Shown piece by piece: positions 39,986-53,700 of a DNA stretch of 64,000 nucleotides. Location: positions 7,928,501-7,992,500 of the forward strand of contig CP114495.1 in NCBI GenBank assembly GCA_027186245.1, given 5' to 3'. The notes beneath the pieces were generated by a model. It saw nothing but the letters and a program-made list of their open reading frames with translations. It made no database searches and was not told the origin of the DNA. Made by a program: the position numbers and the translations under genes. Each line of letters starts with the position of its first letter. Positions within the stretch are counted from its first letter, which is position 1. Source of the stretch: Coriaria nepalensis (lineage: Eukaryota > Streptophyta > Magnoliopsida > Cucurbitales > Coriariaceae).

Positions 39986-42308
39986 TTGTACTCTTGGTTC
40001 AAAATAAAATCCTGACTCACTGTCTTCTTGGATTTTTGGACCATGAATTTCAGGGATGAAATCAAGGTAGTTAGCATCAATTTCTTCGAGGTTCCAATAA
40101 AACTTTGCTTACTCATCAACAGTTATATCTCAAGCATTTATCAATTTGTTTGCCTTACGACTAAATACCTTGTATCCTTTGGCATCAAGGCTGTAGCCCA
40201 CTAACACACACTTTTCAACCTTCTTAGAGAGCTTGTCTCTTTTTGCATTTGCTATATACACAAAACACATTGATCAAAAAATTTTCAAATGTGAGACAGA
40301 AGGCTTACTGTCATACCAGGCTTCGAATGAAGTCATGTTCTTTACTTAGTTGGAAGTCTATTCAGAATGTACACCCTTGTGCTTGCTGCTTCAGCCCAAA
40401 ACTTCTTAGGCATTTGCTTCTCAAATAACATGATCTTTGTCATTTCCATTATGGTTCTATTTTTTCTTTCAAAAACATTATTTTGTTGAGGATTGTAAGG
40501 AATGGTAAGTTGATGATTGATACCATTACGTTGACAAAACTGCTTGAACTCGAGTGACAAGTACTCTCCTTCATTACTAGTTCTGATGGCTTTCACTTTT
40601 CTCTCACTTTTTGTCTCTACCAATGCTTTAAACCTTTTGAAGAAAGAAAATACATTCGACTTTTCTTATAGAAAATGTATCCAACAAAATCTTAACTTAT
40701 CATCTATGAAGATGATAAAATACTTGGAGCCATTTAATGACACCACATTGAAAGATCCACACACATCTAAGTGGACCAGCTCAAGCTGCTCCAAAACCTT
40801 TTTAGCTTAAATTTTTGGAAACCCCTTCTTCTTCATCTTTCTAAGTTGAACCTTCACAAACTTTTGGTTGTGGTTGAACATAATGTATGTTTTTCGCAAG
40901 ACCTTTTGAATTTAGCTTCTTGATAGACTTGAGATCAAAATGGCCAAAACATTTGTGTCATGTCCAAGCATCTACCCCTCTGCATGACAGTGTTTGATGT
41001 TTCCAATCTACAACGAAGTAATTTTTATGAATTGGAATTTTGACTACTTCAGGCATCTGAGCAACATGAATAACACAGTGAGCTCCTCTAAATATTAGAG
41101 TGTATCCGTACTTCATTATCTGCCCTACACTTAGCAGATTTTGATTAATAATGTCAAGCACATGTAACACAATGGCTATGTGCCTGATTCCACTACTGGT
41201 TTGTACAACAACCGTTCTTTTACCATGAGCTCGGACTATTTCTTCATTCCCTACCATTATGTTTGTTGAGAAACTCTTGCCTATTGTCTCAAATAGATCA
41301 AGGTCATGTGATATGTGGTTGGAACATCCACTGTCAATCAGCCATTCCTTCTTAGACTCAAAATTTGAATGAGCCATGAATAAGTGCTCCCCCTGTTCTA
41401 TTGCACTCGCTTGTTGGGATGAAGATCCAGGTTCAAAAAACTTCATTCTATAGTTCTTATCCACATGTCCAAGCTTCTTGCAAATTGAGCATTCAATCTT
41501 GTTCTTGCTCCAACAGAACTTATCAATATGACCCTTCTTCTTACAAAAGTTGCAACTGAACTGCTTCATCTTGTCAGAAAACTCCCTTAGACTGCTTGTC
41601 TGATTTTCGTTCTTTCAAGGCTTCTTATTCTTAGCTAACAAAGCACCTTCAGACATGACATTTGCTCTATTCAAATTTCTCTTCTTATTAGCTTGCAGAT
41701 ATCCTATCAACTCACAAAGAGTGAGAGTAGATAAATCTTTACTCTCCTATATAACATCAACTTTGGAATCAAACTTTGTTGGATTAGACACCAACACTTT
41801 GTTTACTATCTCTGCCTCAGAGATATTGTCACCAAATATCCTCGTTTGGCTAACTGCTTCATTCAACTTTTCAATTTAAACTTGAACTAGTACATCTTCC
41901 TTCATCCTTAGAGCTTGAAAATTTCTTATAGCAACTAGGAGATAGGAGATTAACTGCACGAACTCTCTTGGTGCCATGAAACTCACATTGAAGTGTTTCC
42001 CATGTTATCTTATCATTTTTTACACCAAGATATAGTGTAGGTTTCATTTGAAGTGGCAGATTGGATGATAGTTATCGCCCAAAATATTTTCTATTTTTTC
42101 TCCTTATCTGCCTTTAATTGATTCACTGTGAGGTTAGCCTCCTCAGCAGGTGGATCATACTTTTCTTCAACAGCTTCCATAGATCAAATGCAATCAGGTA
42201 GTTCTGCATTTTGTCTCTCCAAATATGATACTCCTTCCCACTAAACATTGGTAGTGAAGGTGAACCTACTTGATTTGGATTCGACATAGTTTGATTATGG
42301 TGAAACAA
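39986..42308 (-). pseudogene. Copia element 4 gag, protease and integrase remnant
   Basis: Minus strand: gag start (FSGKEYHIWRDKMQNYLIAF, about 42250-42190). Two CCHC-like knuckles follow at about 41560-41440 (CNFCKKKGHIDKFC intact; CSICKKLGHVDKNY with the last Cys changed to Tyr). Next come protease (WLIDSGCSNHIS, about 41345-41310), gag-pre-integrase (CRGVDAWT near 40958), and integrase with NEGEYLSLEFKQF in place of the DNGGEF block (about 40580-40540) and RKNRTIMEMTKIMLF. The frame is interrupted between pieces. Confidence 0.8.
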
Positions 42309-43169
42309 AACTTAAGATGGTTTGACTCAAAGAATCTAGGCTTACACTGGTCCTCTGATAACATGTGAAAAAATAGAATTCAAAAGCAAGAACAGAGGAG
42401 GAAAACTTGATTATGAAAAATTACTTTAATATATTAAACTATAGAGTGTTACAACTTAAATAACAACCGAAATGGAAAAATTGGATTACAATGCCACCTA
42501 CTACATCTCTTAAATCAAGTAAAACAAGATTAAAAGATAAATACTATTACAACTAACATGAAAAATAGAAAAGCATGGCTTCTGCAGCAAAAAGTATTGC
42601 AGAAGCATGGTACTGTATTGTCAAAGAACCCAAACGACGATCCCGATCCAAACATGAGTCTTAACTTCCAAAAGTTGATCAACACACCCAAAACAAAGGA
42701 TAATGAGGAATGGAAGAAAGGATCTGATCAATACACAAAATAGTTGTAGACTTATTTTACAAACAACAATCGTTCTGCAGAACCTATAGACCCTTTGAGC
42801 CTTCAACCGTCTTGGCCCGTCAAGTCATTGACTCTGTCGACCCATCGAGTCATCGACCCTATAAAACATTTTGAGCTTTCGACCCATCAACCCTTGGAGC
42901 CTTTGACCCCGTCGAGGCGTCAACCCTTTAACCCAAAACAAGCAGATTTCTAACAGGCTCGAGGGGACAAACCCTACTTTAAAGGCGATAACTTGGGTTT
43001 GTCGACATTGCTTTGATCGGTTTGTATCCCTGGTTTTTTTCTCTTGAAATATTTGTAAACCTTTAGTATCGAAGCTGATTGTCCCAAGCTGATTGAATGG
43101 GCTAAAAGGTGGTGCCAAGAGAGGGCGTGTGTGTCTAGGGCTTTTCCTGACCCTAACAATTTATAAATT

Positions 43170-43555
43170 TCCTTTTGTGTTATGTACCAATTGCTGAGGT
43201 TGTATGATAAATAAAAAACTGATTAATGGAATAGTTATTTATGTGAACTCTAAAGTTTTGAATGGTTCAATATGACATCCAAATTCCTAATCTCCTTCTG
43301 TTCGTTCACCTTCATTCATCTTGAAATAGTATTTGACATGAGCCTAGCTCGTTTGCCAGCATAAGTTTGGTAGAAAGAATCTTACACCTGTACCTTTCTT
43401 ATTGGTTACCATACTATATATTCTTTCCCTGTACATCTACGAGTCAAGTAAATGATTTAGTAATAATATCTTCTATATTTATTTCTCTTTCTTCTCCATT
43501 TCATTTTTTTTTTCTTCCTTCAATACTGAAACCATGTCTGGGTTTTTTTCTTACC
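43170..43555. other. 3' flank of GST pseudogene 4
   Basis: AT-rich sequence between the last GST remnant and the LRR pseudogene. No feature is recognised. Confidence 0.35.
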
Positions 43556-43558
43556 TTG

Positions 43559-44600
43559 TTATAAGTCAAGAGGGAAAGGTATTCTCTCTAGTTTTGGGCA
43601 ATAGGACGTATCCATCGCCTCTAAAGACTCGAAAACCATGACTCTATAGCTCGGGCAAATGCCCTTTAACTCCGATAGATGAGACAAAGTAAACTGCTTC
43701 AACTTTGGGAGAGTAAAGGTGAAGGTGTCTGTGTTCTCCTCCTCAACCACGTCCCTTGCATCAACAGAGGATGAGTTTGTGTCCATTTCTGTCAGTTTCT
43801 CACAGCCTATAATAGTAAGCTATTCTAGATTTTTGAAGTTGCAGAAAATCTCAACTGAAAACAACTTCCCTATTTTAGGACGACAATTTAGAATTTTTTT
43901 TTTTTAAGATGTGAAAAGGCGAACGATAACACTTTCTTTTTGGATCAGGTCCCTGAAGTTCTCAATTTGTGTCACCTCTAGGATTGAAAGGTTCTGGAAA
44001 GCAAGTGGAGAAGATGCAATAAAAAGATGTGTCATCCCATTGCAGTTTGAAATGCAACAGAACTCTAACCTTATTATCCTGTCAAACGACATGACATCGC
44101 ATACACTTACCGGATCATGAAATGTTGTAATGTTTAGATATTTTAAGTCTTTCAAAACCACGCATGAGTCTCTTATGTCTCTGCTCATATTGATATTGCG
44201 GTTCGTTATGAATAGAAGTTTATCTGCACCATACTTGAACACTGCTAGTAATTGTTCGTAAGACGTCTGTTCTTCAACTTGGTGAGTCCTCCATATGAAT
44301 CCATATGTTTAGAGTACGCACTTCAATCCTTAATATGGTCAGAAAGCCTTCAAATATTTTCAATTTTTTCAACTTCATTAAATCCTCTGCTTTCACTAAT
44401 TGATCAATGAAGATATCTGCTTTGAAGACATGGGAACTTAGGTAGAAGAGCAAAAGGAAAAGTCTCCATGAGTGTGAACCTTAAATTGAGGTATCTTAGG
44501 TTGATCAAATTTTCAAGGCCTTTAGAAGTTTCCCTCAGCATTGTTTTGCAGATGTTGAGCTTCTTTAAATTCTCGAGTTTTGCCAATGATGGTGATCTCA
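43559..44600 (-). pseudogene. CC-NBS-LRR disease-resistance gene remnant (LRR region only)
   Basis: The minus strand carries degenerate leucine-rich repeats: LENLKKLNICKTMLRETSKGLENLINLRYLNLRFT (about 44600-44480, split here into shorter motifs LENLKKLNI and LINLRYLNLR), then VVLKDLKYLNITTF and LAFQNLSILEV (about 44170-43960). It ends in LPKLKQFTLSHLSELKGICP and YCPKLERIPFPLDL with a natural stop at 43559. That ending is usual for coiled-coil NBS-LRR receptors. The coiled-coil, NB-ARC and N-terminal LRRs are absent, and stops and frameshifts interrupt the rest. A working protein would be an intracellular immune receptor; this is a relic. Confidence 0.75.
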
Positions 44601-44649
44601 GGTTTGAGATCTATATGTATAGCTTCTTATTAACAGTTAATATTAATTA

Positions 44650-46325
44650 CTACTGAGAATTATATAAATATCACGTTTGGTACCCTTAGTCTCTACTAAG
44701 CATCCACAAAATATCATGATATTCCACTAATACCAATGATCATGAGAATGGTCACCCTATCATTAATGTCCATTCTTGAAATCGTACGATAAAGAATAGT
44801 TCGTGTCTTAAGCTTTAAGCAACTTGAGTCTCAATTAACATAATCTTTATCATGGTCTCCAAAGCACATAACTTACGACACTGGACTTTATCATGATATG
44901 AATTTATAGAACATAATATATTATTCATAAAAAAAATTAATAAACATAATAAATAATAACTTACTTTCATAAATGATAATTAATAATAACATTCATTGTC
45001 TTGCTAATATTCGCATAAAGATAATATCACATCAAGTAATTTGCCCCATTGAGTAAAAAATCGATTAATTTAATGGCCATATACTTTAAGATATAACAGT
45101 TCATAATAACTTAATACGATTTGTTTATGATGAATTAGGATATTAGGTAGATGGAAGGATCCTTATTATATAGTTATTAGCAGCAACAAGTTCTTTTGGA
45201 AGATACTTACTTCTCATCTCTCGAGTCACCTTAATACTTTACTAAAAGTCAATATTGACTTGGAGATTTAAGTTAATTAATCATGTTAAAAAATATTTTT
45301 AAGCAAAGCAAATTTAATTATGAATTAGATAAAATCATAAAATATTATGAGATATTCCTATCAGCGTGATTTAGAATCTAATCGGCCACACATATTAAAG
45401 TTCTTACATAGCTTAGTTAAGTTTTCTACAATGATAAGGAAAACAAATTGTTTTGATTTTAGGAGTAAAGTTATAATGTCTTGTATTTCGACTATAAGGA
45501 TAAAATTATAATTATTAATTTATTAAATCTAATATCATACTGTGCTGCTAGCATAACGAAGTATGATACTAATTTAATTGAAAATTAATGAATTACATAA
45601 AAACTTTTATTTAACTATAAAAGGGTCCTAAAGTTCATATTAACCAAATTGTTAATTGAATTTTGATGTGCCAAAATTAAACAAATGGTTGATTAATATC
45701 CATGAGTCATAAACCATGGTAGGGCCGACCATACAATGGGTGAGTTTGATCCATTATTTACTTAATCGATTTAAGAAAACCTAGTACTATAAGAAATCAT
45801 GATACTATAAGAAAACCTAATGTTACAAGAAAACTTAATATTATTAGGAAACCTGAGACTTAATGAAGCACTATAAATACCTCATTACGGTGGCCAAAAA
45901 TCAGATGCTCATCCCCTCCTCTTGGCTGAATATTAGAGTGAGAAAGAGAAAAAATTTCTCATCCTTTTCCCCGAGCCTTTTAATTTATGAGTTGAATCTT
46001 TAAGTAAAAAAATCATTTGAGCAAACTAAATTACATGGATTAAGATTAGAGTGTGAACACTTAGACACCTCAATCTTTTTATTGAATTTGGGCATGATGA
46101 AAGAATAAGAAGATTTATTCGATTTTGTATTAAAATCAATAAATTTTATTAAATTTTAATCTTTTAATTTTCTAGAACTTTTATATATTTTCTATTAAAT
46201 ATATATTTGATATATTTTTGTATGATCAATCTTAGTATTTGTCTATGAGTATGATCCATGTTTCAAATTAAATCTGGAAATTTTTAAATTACCGTTTCTG
46301 CTTACGGATTATTTGTACGCTAGCA
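44650..46325 (+). repeat. Large LTR-like repeat, copy B
   Basis: It shares blocks with copy A (GATTTAGAATCTAATCGGCC at about 45369; ATAATTATTAATTTATTAAA at about 45507). It also has a promoter-like CACTATAAATACC at about 45870 and an end CGTTTCTGCTTACGG near 46290-46305. The first few hundred bases are less alike, so the left limit is uncertain. No coding capacity. Confidence 0.5.
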
Positions 46326-46329
46326 AAAG

Positions 46330-48968
46330 GAATTGCAAAGTTAGGTAAAGCCAGAATAAGGAGTAGTGGACAAAGTTTTAATTTATCAAAAGCCAATTGA
46401 GCTTCAGATGACCAAAAAAGCTATCCTTCTTTAAGAGATCAGCAAGTGGACTGGCAATAAAGGCATATTGAGACACAAATTTTCTATAATATCTGCTAAG
46501 ACCTAGGAATCCCCTTAAGGACTTCAAATTGTGGGGAACAAGCCAATATTGAATAGAAGCAATTTTATCAAGGTCTGGTTCTACTCCTATGAGAGGACAC
46601 AAAATGGCCAAGATAATCAATTCTAAGGACCCCAATAGAACATTTGGAATTATTTTTTTTACATAAATAGGAATTGGCTTGAAGACAAGCTAAGATGTCT
46701 CTAAATGAATCAACTGCTCATCCAATAAATTACTGTAAATGTGTGTCATCAGAAAAATAAATTAAAATAATAATGACAATGTTTTTTAATAATTGCTTGA
46801 AAGCAATGAACTCGTAATGACCTTCATGTGTCCTAAATGTAATCTTAAGAATGTCACGAGGTGATACCTAGCCCTTAAATAAATATTTTAGAGAATATGG
46901 TGGATCCATGCAACTTATCTAAATACTCATCAACTATTGGAAGAGGAAATTTTTTCTTTCAAAGTGATCATTAAGAGCACGATAATCTATGCAAAAACGC
47001 CGAGTGCCACCTTTTTTTAACGAGGACAGGAGATGAAAATGGACTCTAACTTGGCCTAATGACACCAGATTTCAACATCTCAGACACTTAAAAGTTCTCC
47101 ATTTCAGGTTTCTGGAAGGGTGGATAACGGTAAGGTTTGACATTGATAGGCTCAGTTAGGAAGGAGATGGATTTTATGGTCAATTATTCTGTAAGGGGGG
47201 CAAGCTATTTGGTTCCATGAACACATCCTTATACAAATCAGGCATAGAAAATCTTAGAAGAAAAGGAAGGTACCTCATAGCTTTGCTGAGTAGTGGTAGC
47301 CATAGAAAACTATGGATTGAGATTAAGAAATAAGGATAAGAGAAATAGCAAAAAATAATGATAAGAGATTAAGATTGAGATTAATAATAAGAAAATTAAG
47401 AATTATGGAAGAATGAAGATTAATTATAATTTAGAATATTAAAAGATTAGATAAGAGATTGACAAAGAAAGTGTATGAGAAAATGTGAGGAAAAATTAAA
47501 GTAAGAAAGTGAATATTTAAGGAAAAAATTCGGAAAGGGGGAGAATTTAAAAATTATTTATGTGAGGGGGTAAAATAAAATAAAAAAATTTTTTACCCAC
47601 TTAAATTTTTGAGCGGATCCTCCTACTTTTCAGCCTACCGCACATGCACCCTACGCCTCAGGCTAGGCTATTTATCGAGCCGGGTTAGGCCAGCACTCCG
47701 GGCTTAGAAATTTATCCAAGGCCAAGCCTGTATTTGGGCTGGGCTCTGAGCCGGGTTTTTCCCTCGGACTACAGACCGAGCCAACCGGCCCATTTTGACA
47801 CCTCTACAATCAAACTCCATATAAACAACTCTTTATAGTCCATAGTTATCCTTCCCGACAATTCAAGGTATTGAACTCCTAAAACAGTGTCAGCACCATG
47901 AAGTTGCAGAGCATAGAAACAAATCAGGAATTTATGGCCATCCAACACAATTGGACATTGGGACAAAACCCCTCGCAGTGCATGGTAGAACCATAGCCAA
48001 TTAAAACCTGAGAGTGTGGAGAAGCACAAATAGGAAGCTTCAAGAACTTATAGCCCCTCGAATAAAGTTCTGAGTGCAATAAAGTTTACACACATAGTCC
48101 TCCAAAGCCTTAATCTGCAAAGTTCTAGGACAGACTGGTCCCACCATAGCATGGCAGCTAATCTCAGAAATTTCAGTCAAACCAGCCTTAGAGTCAGTTA
48201 ATGGGTAAAACATCAGGGACCTGAGTTGGATTTGGATCATCATCCTCAACATTAATGATAAACAAGAATAGCTTACCCTTGCTTGGTGTTTGGCTTAACA
48301 TCAGTGGATTTGTCATCATAAAGCTTAGCCAGGCTCGTAGCCTGAACCAATGACTGAGGCTTAAAAACATGAACCTCTTTTTGTAATTCACCCCTCACCA
48401 GAACATGTTCTGGAACGCCCGAATCTTGTTCGACTAGTTCTGTGAACGTAAATGATCTTCATATGCAGACGGACCAAACCGTCGTTCTAATGCCTGCAAA
48501 AACTCAGTCCAATTCGTAATAAGAGAGTTCTTGTTCATCAAATCATACTAGTCAAGGGCATCTCCATAAACACTGCTGTTCTGGAGTATGATAATAATCA
48601 AAATACCTTTGAATCCGAGAGATCCACGCCGCTGGATTTTCACCAGAAAATCGGGGCACATCCAATCTCATCGTCTTCAGAACTGGTTGCTGGTCGTTGA
48701 AGTGAGTTGGATACTCCCGGGTTTATTAAATTGTGGTTGTTGCAGACTCCGGCGAAGTTTTTGTTAACATTTGCGTCCAACGTTTGAAATCCAATAGTAA
48801 CACCCTTCATCGCAGAGTCCAGAGATTCAATAAATTGACTAGGTCGCTCAATTTGTAAGGATTGCGTCTCCTCAAGTGATTTGATTTTGTTAATCGCCTC
48901 TTCAATTCGAGCTAAACGAGTACCGTCCGCCATTGCTGAGGAATCAACCGAGAGCACCAATTATACCC
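46330..48968 (-). mobile_element. Ty3 element fragment: gag, protease and reverse transcriptase remnants
   Basis: On the minus strand, gag (48960 to about 48370, MADGTRLARIEEAINKIK and ANVNKNFAGVC) leads to a retropepsin-like piece (HGADTVLGVQYLELSGRITM, about 47910-47845). After an insertion at about 47300-47807 come reverse-transcriptase pieces: EPINVKPYRYPPFQKPEME, RRFCIDYRALND, ILIYFSDDTHLQ. The thumb and connection region (DKIASIQYWLVPHNLKSLRG, FLGLSRYYRKFV) ends at 46378. RNase H, integrase and the second LTR are missing. Many frame breaks are present. Confidence 0.8.
47300..47807. repeat. Insertion in Ty3 fragment with hAT-type end
   Basis: The right part (about 47630-47807) contains repeated GGGCTGGGCTCTGAGCCGGG-type text. 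It ends GACACCTCTA, which inverted reads TAGAGGTGTC, a hAT-like terminal sequence. The left part is purine-rich and unrecognised, and no matching left end was found, so limits are approximate. Confidence 0.4.
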
Positions 48969-49320
48969 TGTTGAAATACCTATTCGAGAAGGCTAATCTC
49001 CGCAAAAAAATCACCAGAAAGGAGAGAGAATTTTAGATGAATGAGAAGGAATATTTTATTATTGAATTTTTTGAAAACCCCAGAGCGGTGGGTACATGCT
49101 TAATACCGTCGGAGCAACGAATAGTTAGTTGCTAACGTGGCTAAACGTTACAACCACATTCTATTACAACGGCTATAAACCAAACGACAACACATTTCCC
49201 TCTCTGAATTATAAATCTGACACGTAGTTTAGGAACCGGGCTGGAGCACTCTTTATCCTTATGGGCCTTTCAGTATTGCCTTAGCCCATAATCGCATCAG
49301 ACACTTGAAATTAGAAGTAG
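48969..49320 (-). repeat. Putative 5' LTR of the Ty3 fragment
   Basis: It starts TGTTGAAATACC on the plus strand, which is the CA end of a minus-strand LTR. The text ATTGGTGCTCTCGG, seen near primer sites in plant Ty3 elements, lies just inside at about 48945-48968. The outer limit is not clear because a MITE-like element begins at about 49331. Confidence 0.5.
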
Positions 49321-49330
49321 TAAAATAGGT

Positions 49331-49970
49331 TAGGTGGCGCATGGATATGTCCGGCACGGTACAATAAAAGTACGGTATAAGTACGGATACAGTACGGATG
49401 CTGGGCCGAAGCACAGCATAGGTCTTTTGAACCCGTCCAAGACACAGACTCAAAAATACCTCTTAATTTTAGAAATTTTTTCTCCGAAAATTATTTTATA
49501 TGTTAAAAATCTTTTGATTAATAAAAAATTTTGTTTGACCAAATAATATTTATTATAATTCATTTATAATTTTAGTTATTAATAATACTAACTTTTAATT
49601 TACTATATAATAACTATTATAAATAATTAATATTATATAAAATATATATTATAATATTAATATTTTACTAATTACTTCAAAAAAAATTTTGAATTTAAAA
49701 ATAATTCTTTTTAAAATTTAAAAAAAAAAACTATTCTAACTCACAGGTCAAAATAGACACAGAAGCCAAAACAGACACATGGGCCGAAATGAGCTCACAG
49801 GCCTACACGATCCCACGGACCGACACGACATGTTTATGATATGTTACTGTATTTGTGTCATTTTTAGATACAGATACGGATACAGCACAGACTAATCCAT
49901 ACCAAACATGACACGATACAATCCGTGCCATGCTCAAGCCGTGTTGTGCCGACACGAATCGCCACCCCTA
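49331..49970 (+). repeat. hAT-type MITE-like element, copy 2
   Basis: The left end TAGGTGGCGCATGG and the right end CGAATCGCCACCCCTA are inverted, of the TAGGGGTGGC type known from plant hAT elements. The interior is AT-rich with GC-rich shoulders. It aligns with 14306-14929. The eight-base flanks AAATAGGT and CTTGAAAC do not match, so no target-site duplication is visible. Confidence 0.7.
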
Positions 49971-50755
49971 CTTGAAACACATCTACATTACATCCATCTC
50001 CGATTACAGAGAATTTACACGGGATATATACCAATCAATACTAATCACATATATAATATATAATATATATAATTAATATAATATATATAATTAATATAAT
50101 ATATAATATGATGAAACGATCTATCTAAAACAATATGATCGATCTATCAGGATCTACCTCCATTAAAGCATAAACGTTCTTCAAAAAGCAACAAAAAAAA
50201 AAAAATTTGCATGCAATCTCATTCGATGAAGGCTGCAATGATCTGTCAGATACTACTGAGAAGGAATTATCATACAAAACTAATAAAATAAAATTTCCTC
50301 ATTAATATTTTTTTTTTCTCTCTTTACTCTCTTACATTATTACCAAACTGCACTGCCTCAGGAAAGGAAAAAAATTTTATGCTTGGTTTCATCTCAACAT
50401 GACAAATGAGGATACCTATATATCACGTCAGGCAATATATTTGTCTCCAATGATCAAAAATGGAATGACATGACAGAAACAGCCCCTGCTAATTCCTAAC
50501 GATCTCCCCACTCGGATACGGCCCTCTGATATAATTGTTCATTTAGATTATATGACTTTGAGCACTGCTAATTCCCACCAAGTCACATCGTAGGGAGACT
50601 GCAATTTTCTTAGGAAAGAAAGAAATATGACATATATTGTCACCTGCCATATTCTTATTCATTATGCGTTAAGACAAAAAAAAAAAAAAAGAGAGAACCG
50701 AATAGAAGGTAATTTCTGAACTCACCACTTTCCATAGAAGGGGGCCCGCTAAATG
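49971..50755. other. 3' flank of the UBP gene
   Basis: An AT-repeat stretch (TATAATATATAATATATAT type, about 50045-50110) and A-runs. The 3' untranslated region of the minus-strand UBP gene lies at its right side. No other gene is seen. Confidence 0.4.
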
Positions 50756-53700
50756 TTACTTTTTCTGGCTGAATGTTTGGAGCCGCTGGATAAGGTCCTG
50801 TTTCAGAGACTCAGGTATCTGTGAAAGAAATTTTGATCTGGCTTCCGAAACCAATTTTTTCCTGCATTGTAATGAATGATTCCATAAGTTTAAGTATAGT
50901 CAAAAAATGAAAGCTTATCCAATCAGTAGGATTACTCAAAAAGTAAGGAACCATGACTCCTCCGAAAATGTTTGTATTTTACATAGTATGCGGATGTGTA
51001 TTTCGAAAATAGAATGAATCTCTTTCAAAGATAAAAATTCCAGCACTGTAGCAATTCTCGGAAGTATTTCCCAAATCACAGAGTGGAAAGTAATTATGCA
51101 TCTCTGAAACACAAATTAGTCATGCAGAGGCAAAAGAAAACTTACTTTAGTTCATTACCACATGGAGTCTTTTCTTCTAGTTCTGTAAATATCCTCTTCT
51201 TTGAATGCTGCATGAAACAATAAACCTCATCTGACCAACCACAGGATCGAAGAACTGATGAAGCTTCTTTCTTCAGACTAAGATGATTACCCCGAAAAAG
51301 AAAAGTATTAGAGACAATAAAGGGCCCAAGGAAAATCGGAGCAACCTTATATGATATATATACCAAATACAGAAATTGGAAGACTAATTGTGATATCAGA
51401 AACTATTTCTCATATATGAAAAAGAAAAATGCACCAAGAAATAAATTAGGGGAAAAAAAAAACCTCGTAGAAAATCATGCTGAGATTTTTTATTGTTGCT
51501 CAGAGAATACACACGCAATTAGCATGTTTCAATGTTCTCACAAATCTGAATGCTAACAAACGAACCTACAAGATGCTTTCTAATACAAAGAGAACCTTTC
51601 TCAACATATATAGATTTCTAATACATTTTCCAAAACACAAACAAACATACATCAAACAATAATTCCTTGCAAAACAAGCAGAAACATACTTCAATCTTGA
51701 GGTTATAATTTGAGTTCAGGTATGGCAGGATCTGGACTTCGATTATAGTGCATCTAAATTAACCAAGTATCTAGTATCGCTAGAAATCATACACCTCAGA
51801 TAAATAACAAATTAATTAAAACCTTTATGGAGCAAGTGAATATACATAAGAAAGAAAAAAAGGGTGAAATAAGGTACAACTTACACTTCCTTTAGTTCTT
51901 CTACACTTTCAGGAGATTCTGGACCTTGTTGTAACAAAACACAAGAATCCTCCACTGATTTTCTTTTGGTACCTTTAACCTCAGAGTCACGGTTGATTCG
52001 GCCATTATCCAATTCATGGTGATTGGCCCCGTTTTCCTTGCAGAGATTAGTCCCGGCACCATTAGCGCCATAGGGGTCTCCTTTCACTGAATTAATAGCT
52101 GCACCATCAGCATTGCCATTTCCATTCATTAATAAAGACGTTCTTGGTTGCTCTCCGTCATCAGAATCAACGTTATTGTTGTGAACACCATTCCCATTTG
52201 TCAAAAGTGATTTGTCTTTCCCATTCTTCTCAATGTGAAACGTGTTTTTCACAGTCCCATTCTTCTCAATGTGAAATGTGTTTTTCACAGTCCCATTCTT
52301 CTCAATGTGAAATATGTTTTTCACAGTCCCATTCTTCTCCATGTGAGATGTGTTTTTCACAGTCCCATTCAACGGGACAGATCCATTCTTATCAACGACA
52401 ATCTTTCCATTGACAGAGGCTAGAGCTCTTTTGGAATTACAGTTTCCAACAACACTGAACTTCATCGTAGGGGTAGAAGACTCTTTGTCAACCTTAGACA
52501 CAGTGCCAGCATGTTTTGATAAAGATTGTTCAGCATTGGGTTTCTTCTGCACTGTATTCAGTGGAAGAGCAGTCTTGGGCTTTTTAGATGCTTCAGTTCC
52601 ATTACAATTATAAGAATCTATGCCATTGGAAGTAACGGCTGTACTCAAGGATACTGGTCGCTGGTTAGTGCGAGAGAAAAAAAGAATATAAACCTTTTCT
52701 GACAGGACCTCCTGCAGTGTTGACACCGACACATATGAATCATTGCAGCAATACCATTTACCCATGGCATCCTACATACAAATAAAAGAAGATCAGCAAA
52801 GAGTCTCAATAGAGTTTCAGAACATTAACTACCAAATGGATGAATACATCAGCAAAGACCTTGATATATGCATAATAATGCCCAGACTCTGGTGAGAATC
52901 CTGAATGTACTATAGTTCCAAAAAGCTTATATTCTGGCCGGGGATCCTGCATGACAAATTAAAAAGGCTTGGTAAATAAAATATTATAAATATACAACCA
53001 CTAACATCCAGACAGAGAGGTAAATACTTATATAAGTGACATAAATCAAGTTTTCATCATTGGAATTGGTCAGAGGTTGGCAAGAAATTGGTACGATGAG
53101 ATATTGGAATAGAACTAAACCTAAAGGGCGCCTTTCAAAAAATAAATAAACCTTGGGGGATTTTCATAATTTCTATGTGATATTAATTAATCCCACTAAA
53201 CAGTGGGTAATATTGCAGCATCACATAACAGGACAAATAGAGCTGCAGGAAGTGCAGGCGCTTAAATTACGGCAGAGACTTTCTGCAATGTTTGAATCCA
53301 TCACATAAAGAAATCTATTAACAATGGAGAAGAAATTTTCCATTGCATTGTTCAGGTTTAAGTTTATACCAAGTTTACCCCGGTTCTCTAATGAACTGCC
53401 AAAATGAATTTCTGATGGCATATAACACCAAGAATTTCTCCTTCTTGCAAGACAAAAGTAATTTGATATCAAATCGTATATTGTTCTAGTTCTAGCCCAT
53501 TTAAGTCCACATAATTCAATCAACTGTAGCAGATCCTCAACATTACATTGCAACCCATCATAATTCAAACTAAAAATCTTGATGCTTTTTAAACCAATTC
53601 AAACTGCCTTTGTGAAAGTTGAAGAATTTTATTTCCCCCTCCCTGCTAAAGAACTCATCAACAACTTGACAAATTGCTTGAAAGCAAAAGAGTGGAACCC

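Larger units (their letters stand above)
37811..42955 (-). mobile_element. Ty1-copia element 4, structurally complete, inserted in GST pseudogene 4
   Basis: LTRs at 37811-38399 and 42364-42955 run in the same direction, each TG...CA on the plus strand. The primer site (minus strand GTTATCAGAGGACCAG, about 42347-42362) and polypurine tract (AAGGAGGAG beside 38400) fix the orientation as minus. Five-base flanks AGCTC (left) and GGCTC (right) match at four positions as a target-site duplication. Gag, protease, integrase, reverse transcriptase and RNase H remnants lie in Copia order. Stops and frameshifts make it non-autonomous. Overall it resembles TNT1-94-type elements. Confidence 0.9.

Noticed and set aside
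52144..52423. Plus-strand repetitive open frames
   Set aside because: They are shadows of the coding minisatellite on the minus strand.
53221..53568. Minus-strand open frame of 115 residues inside the UBP intron
   Set aside because: No recognisable domain, and the flanking exons join in frame without it; treated as chance.
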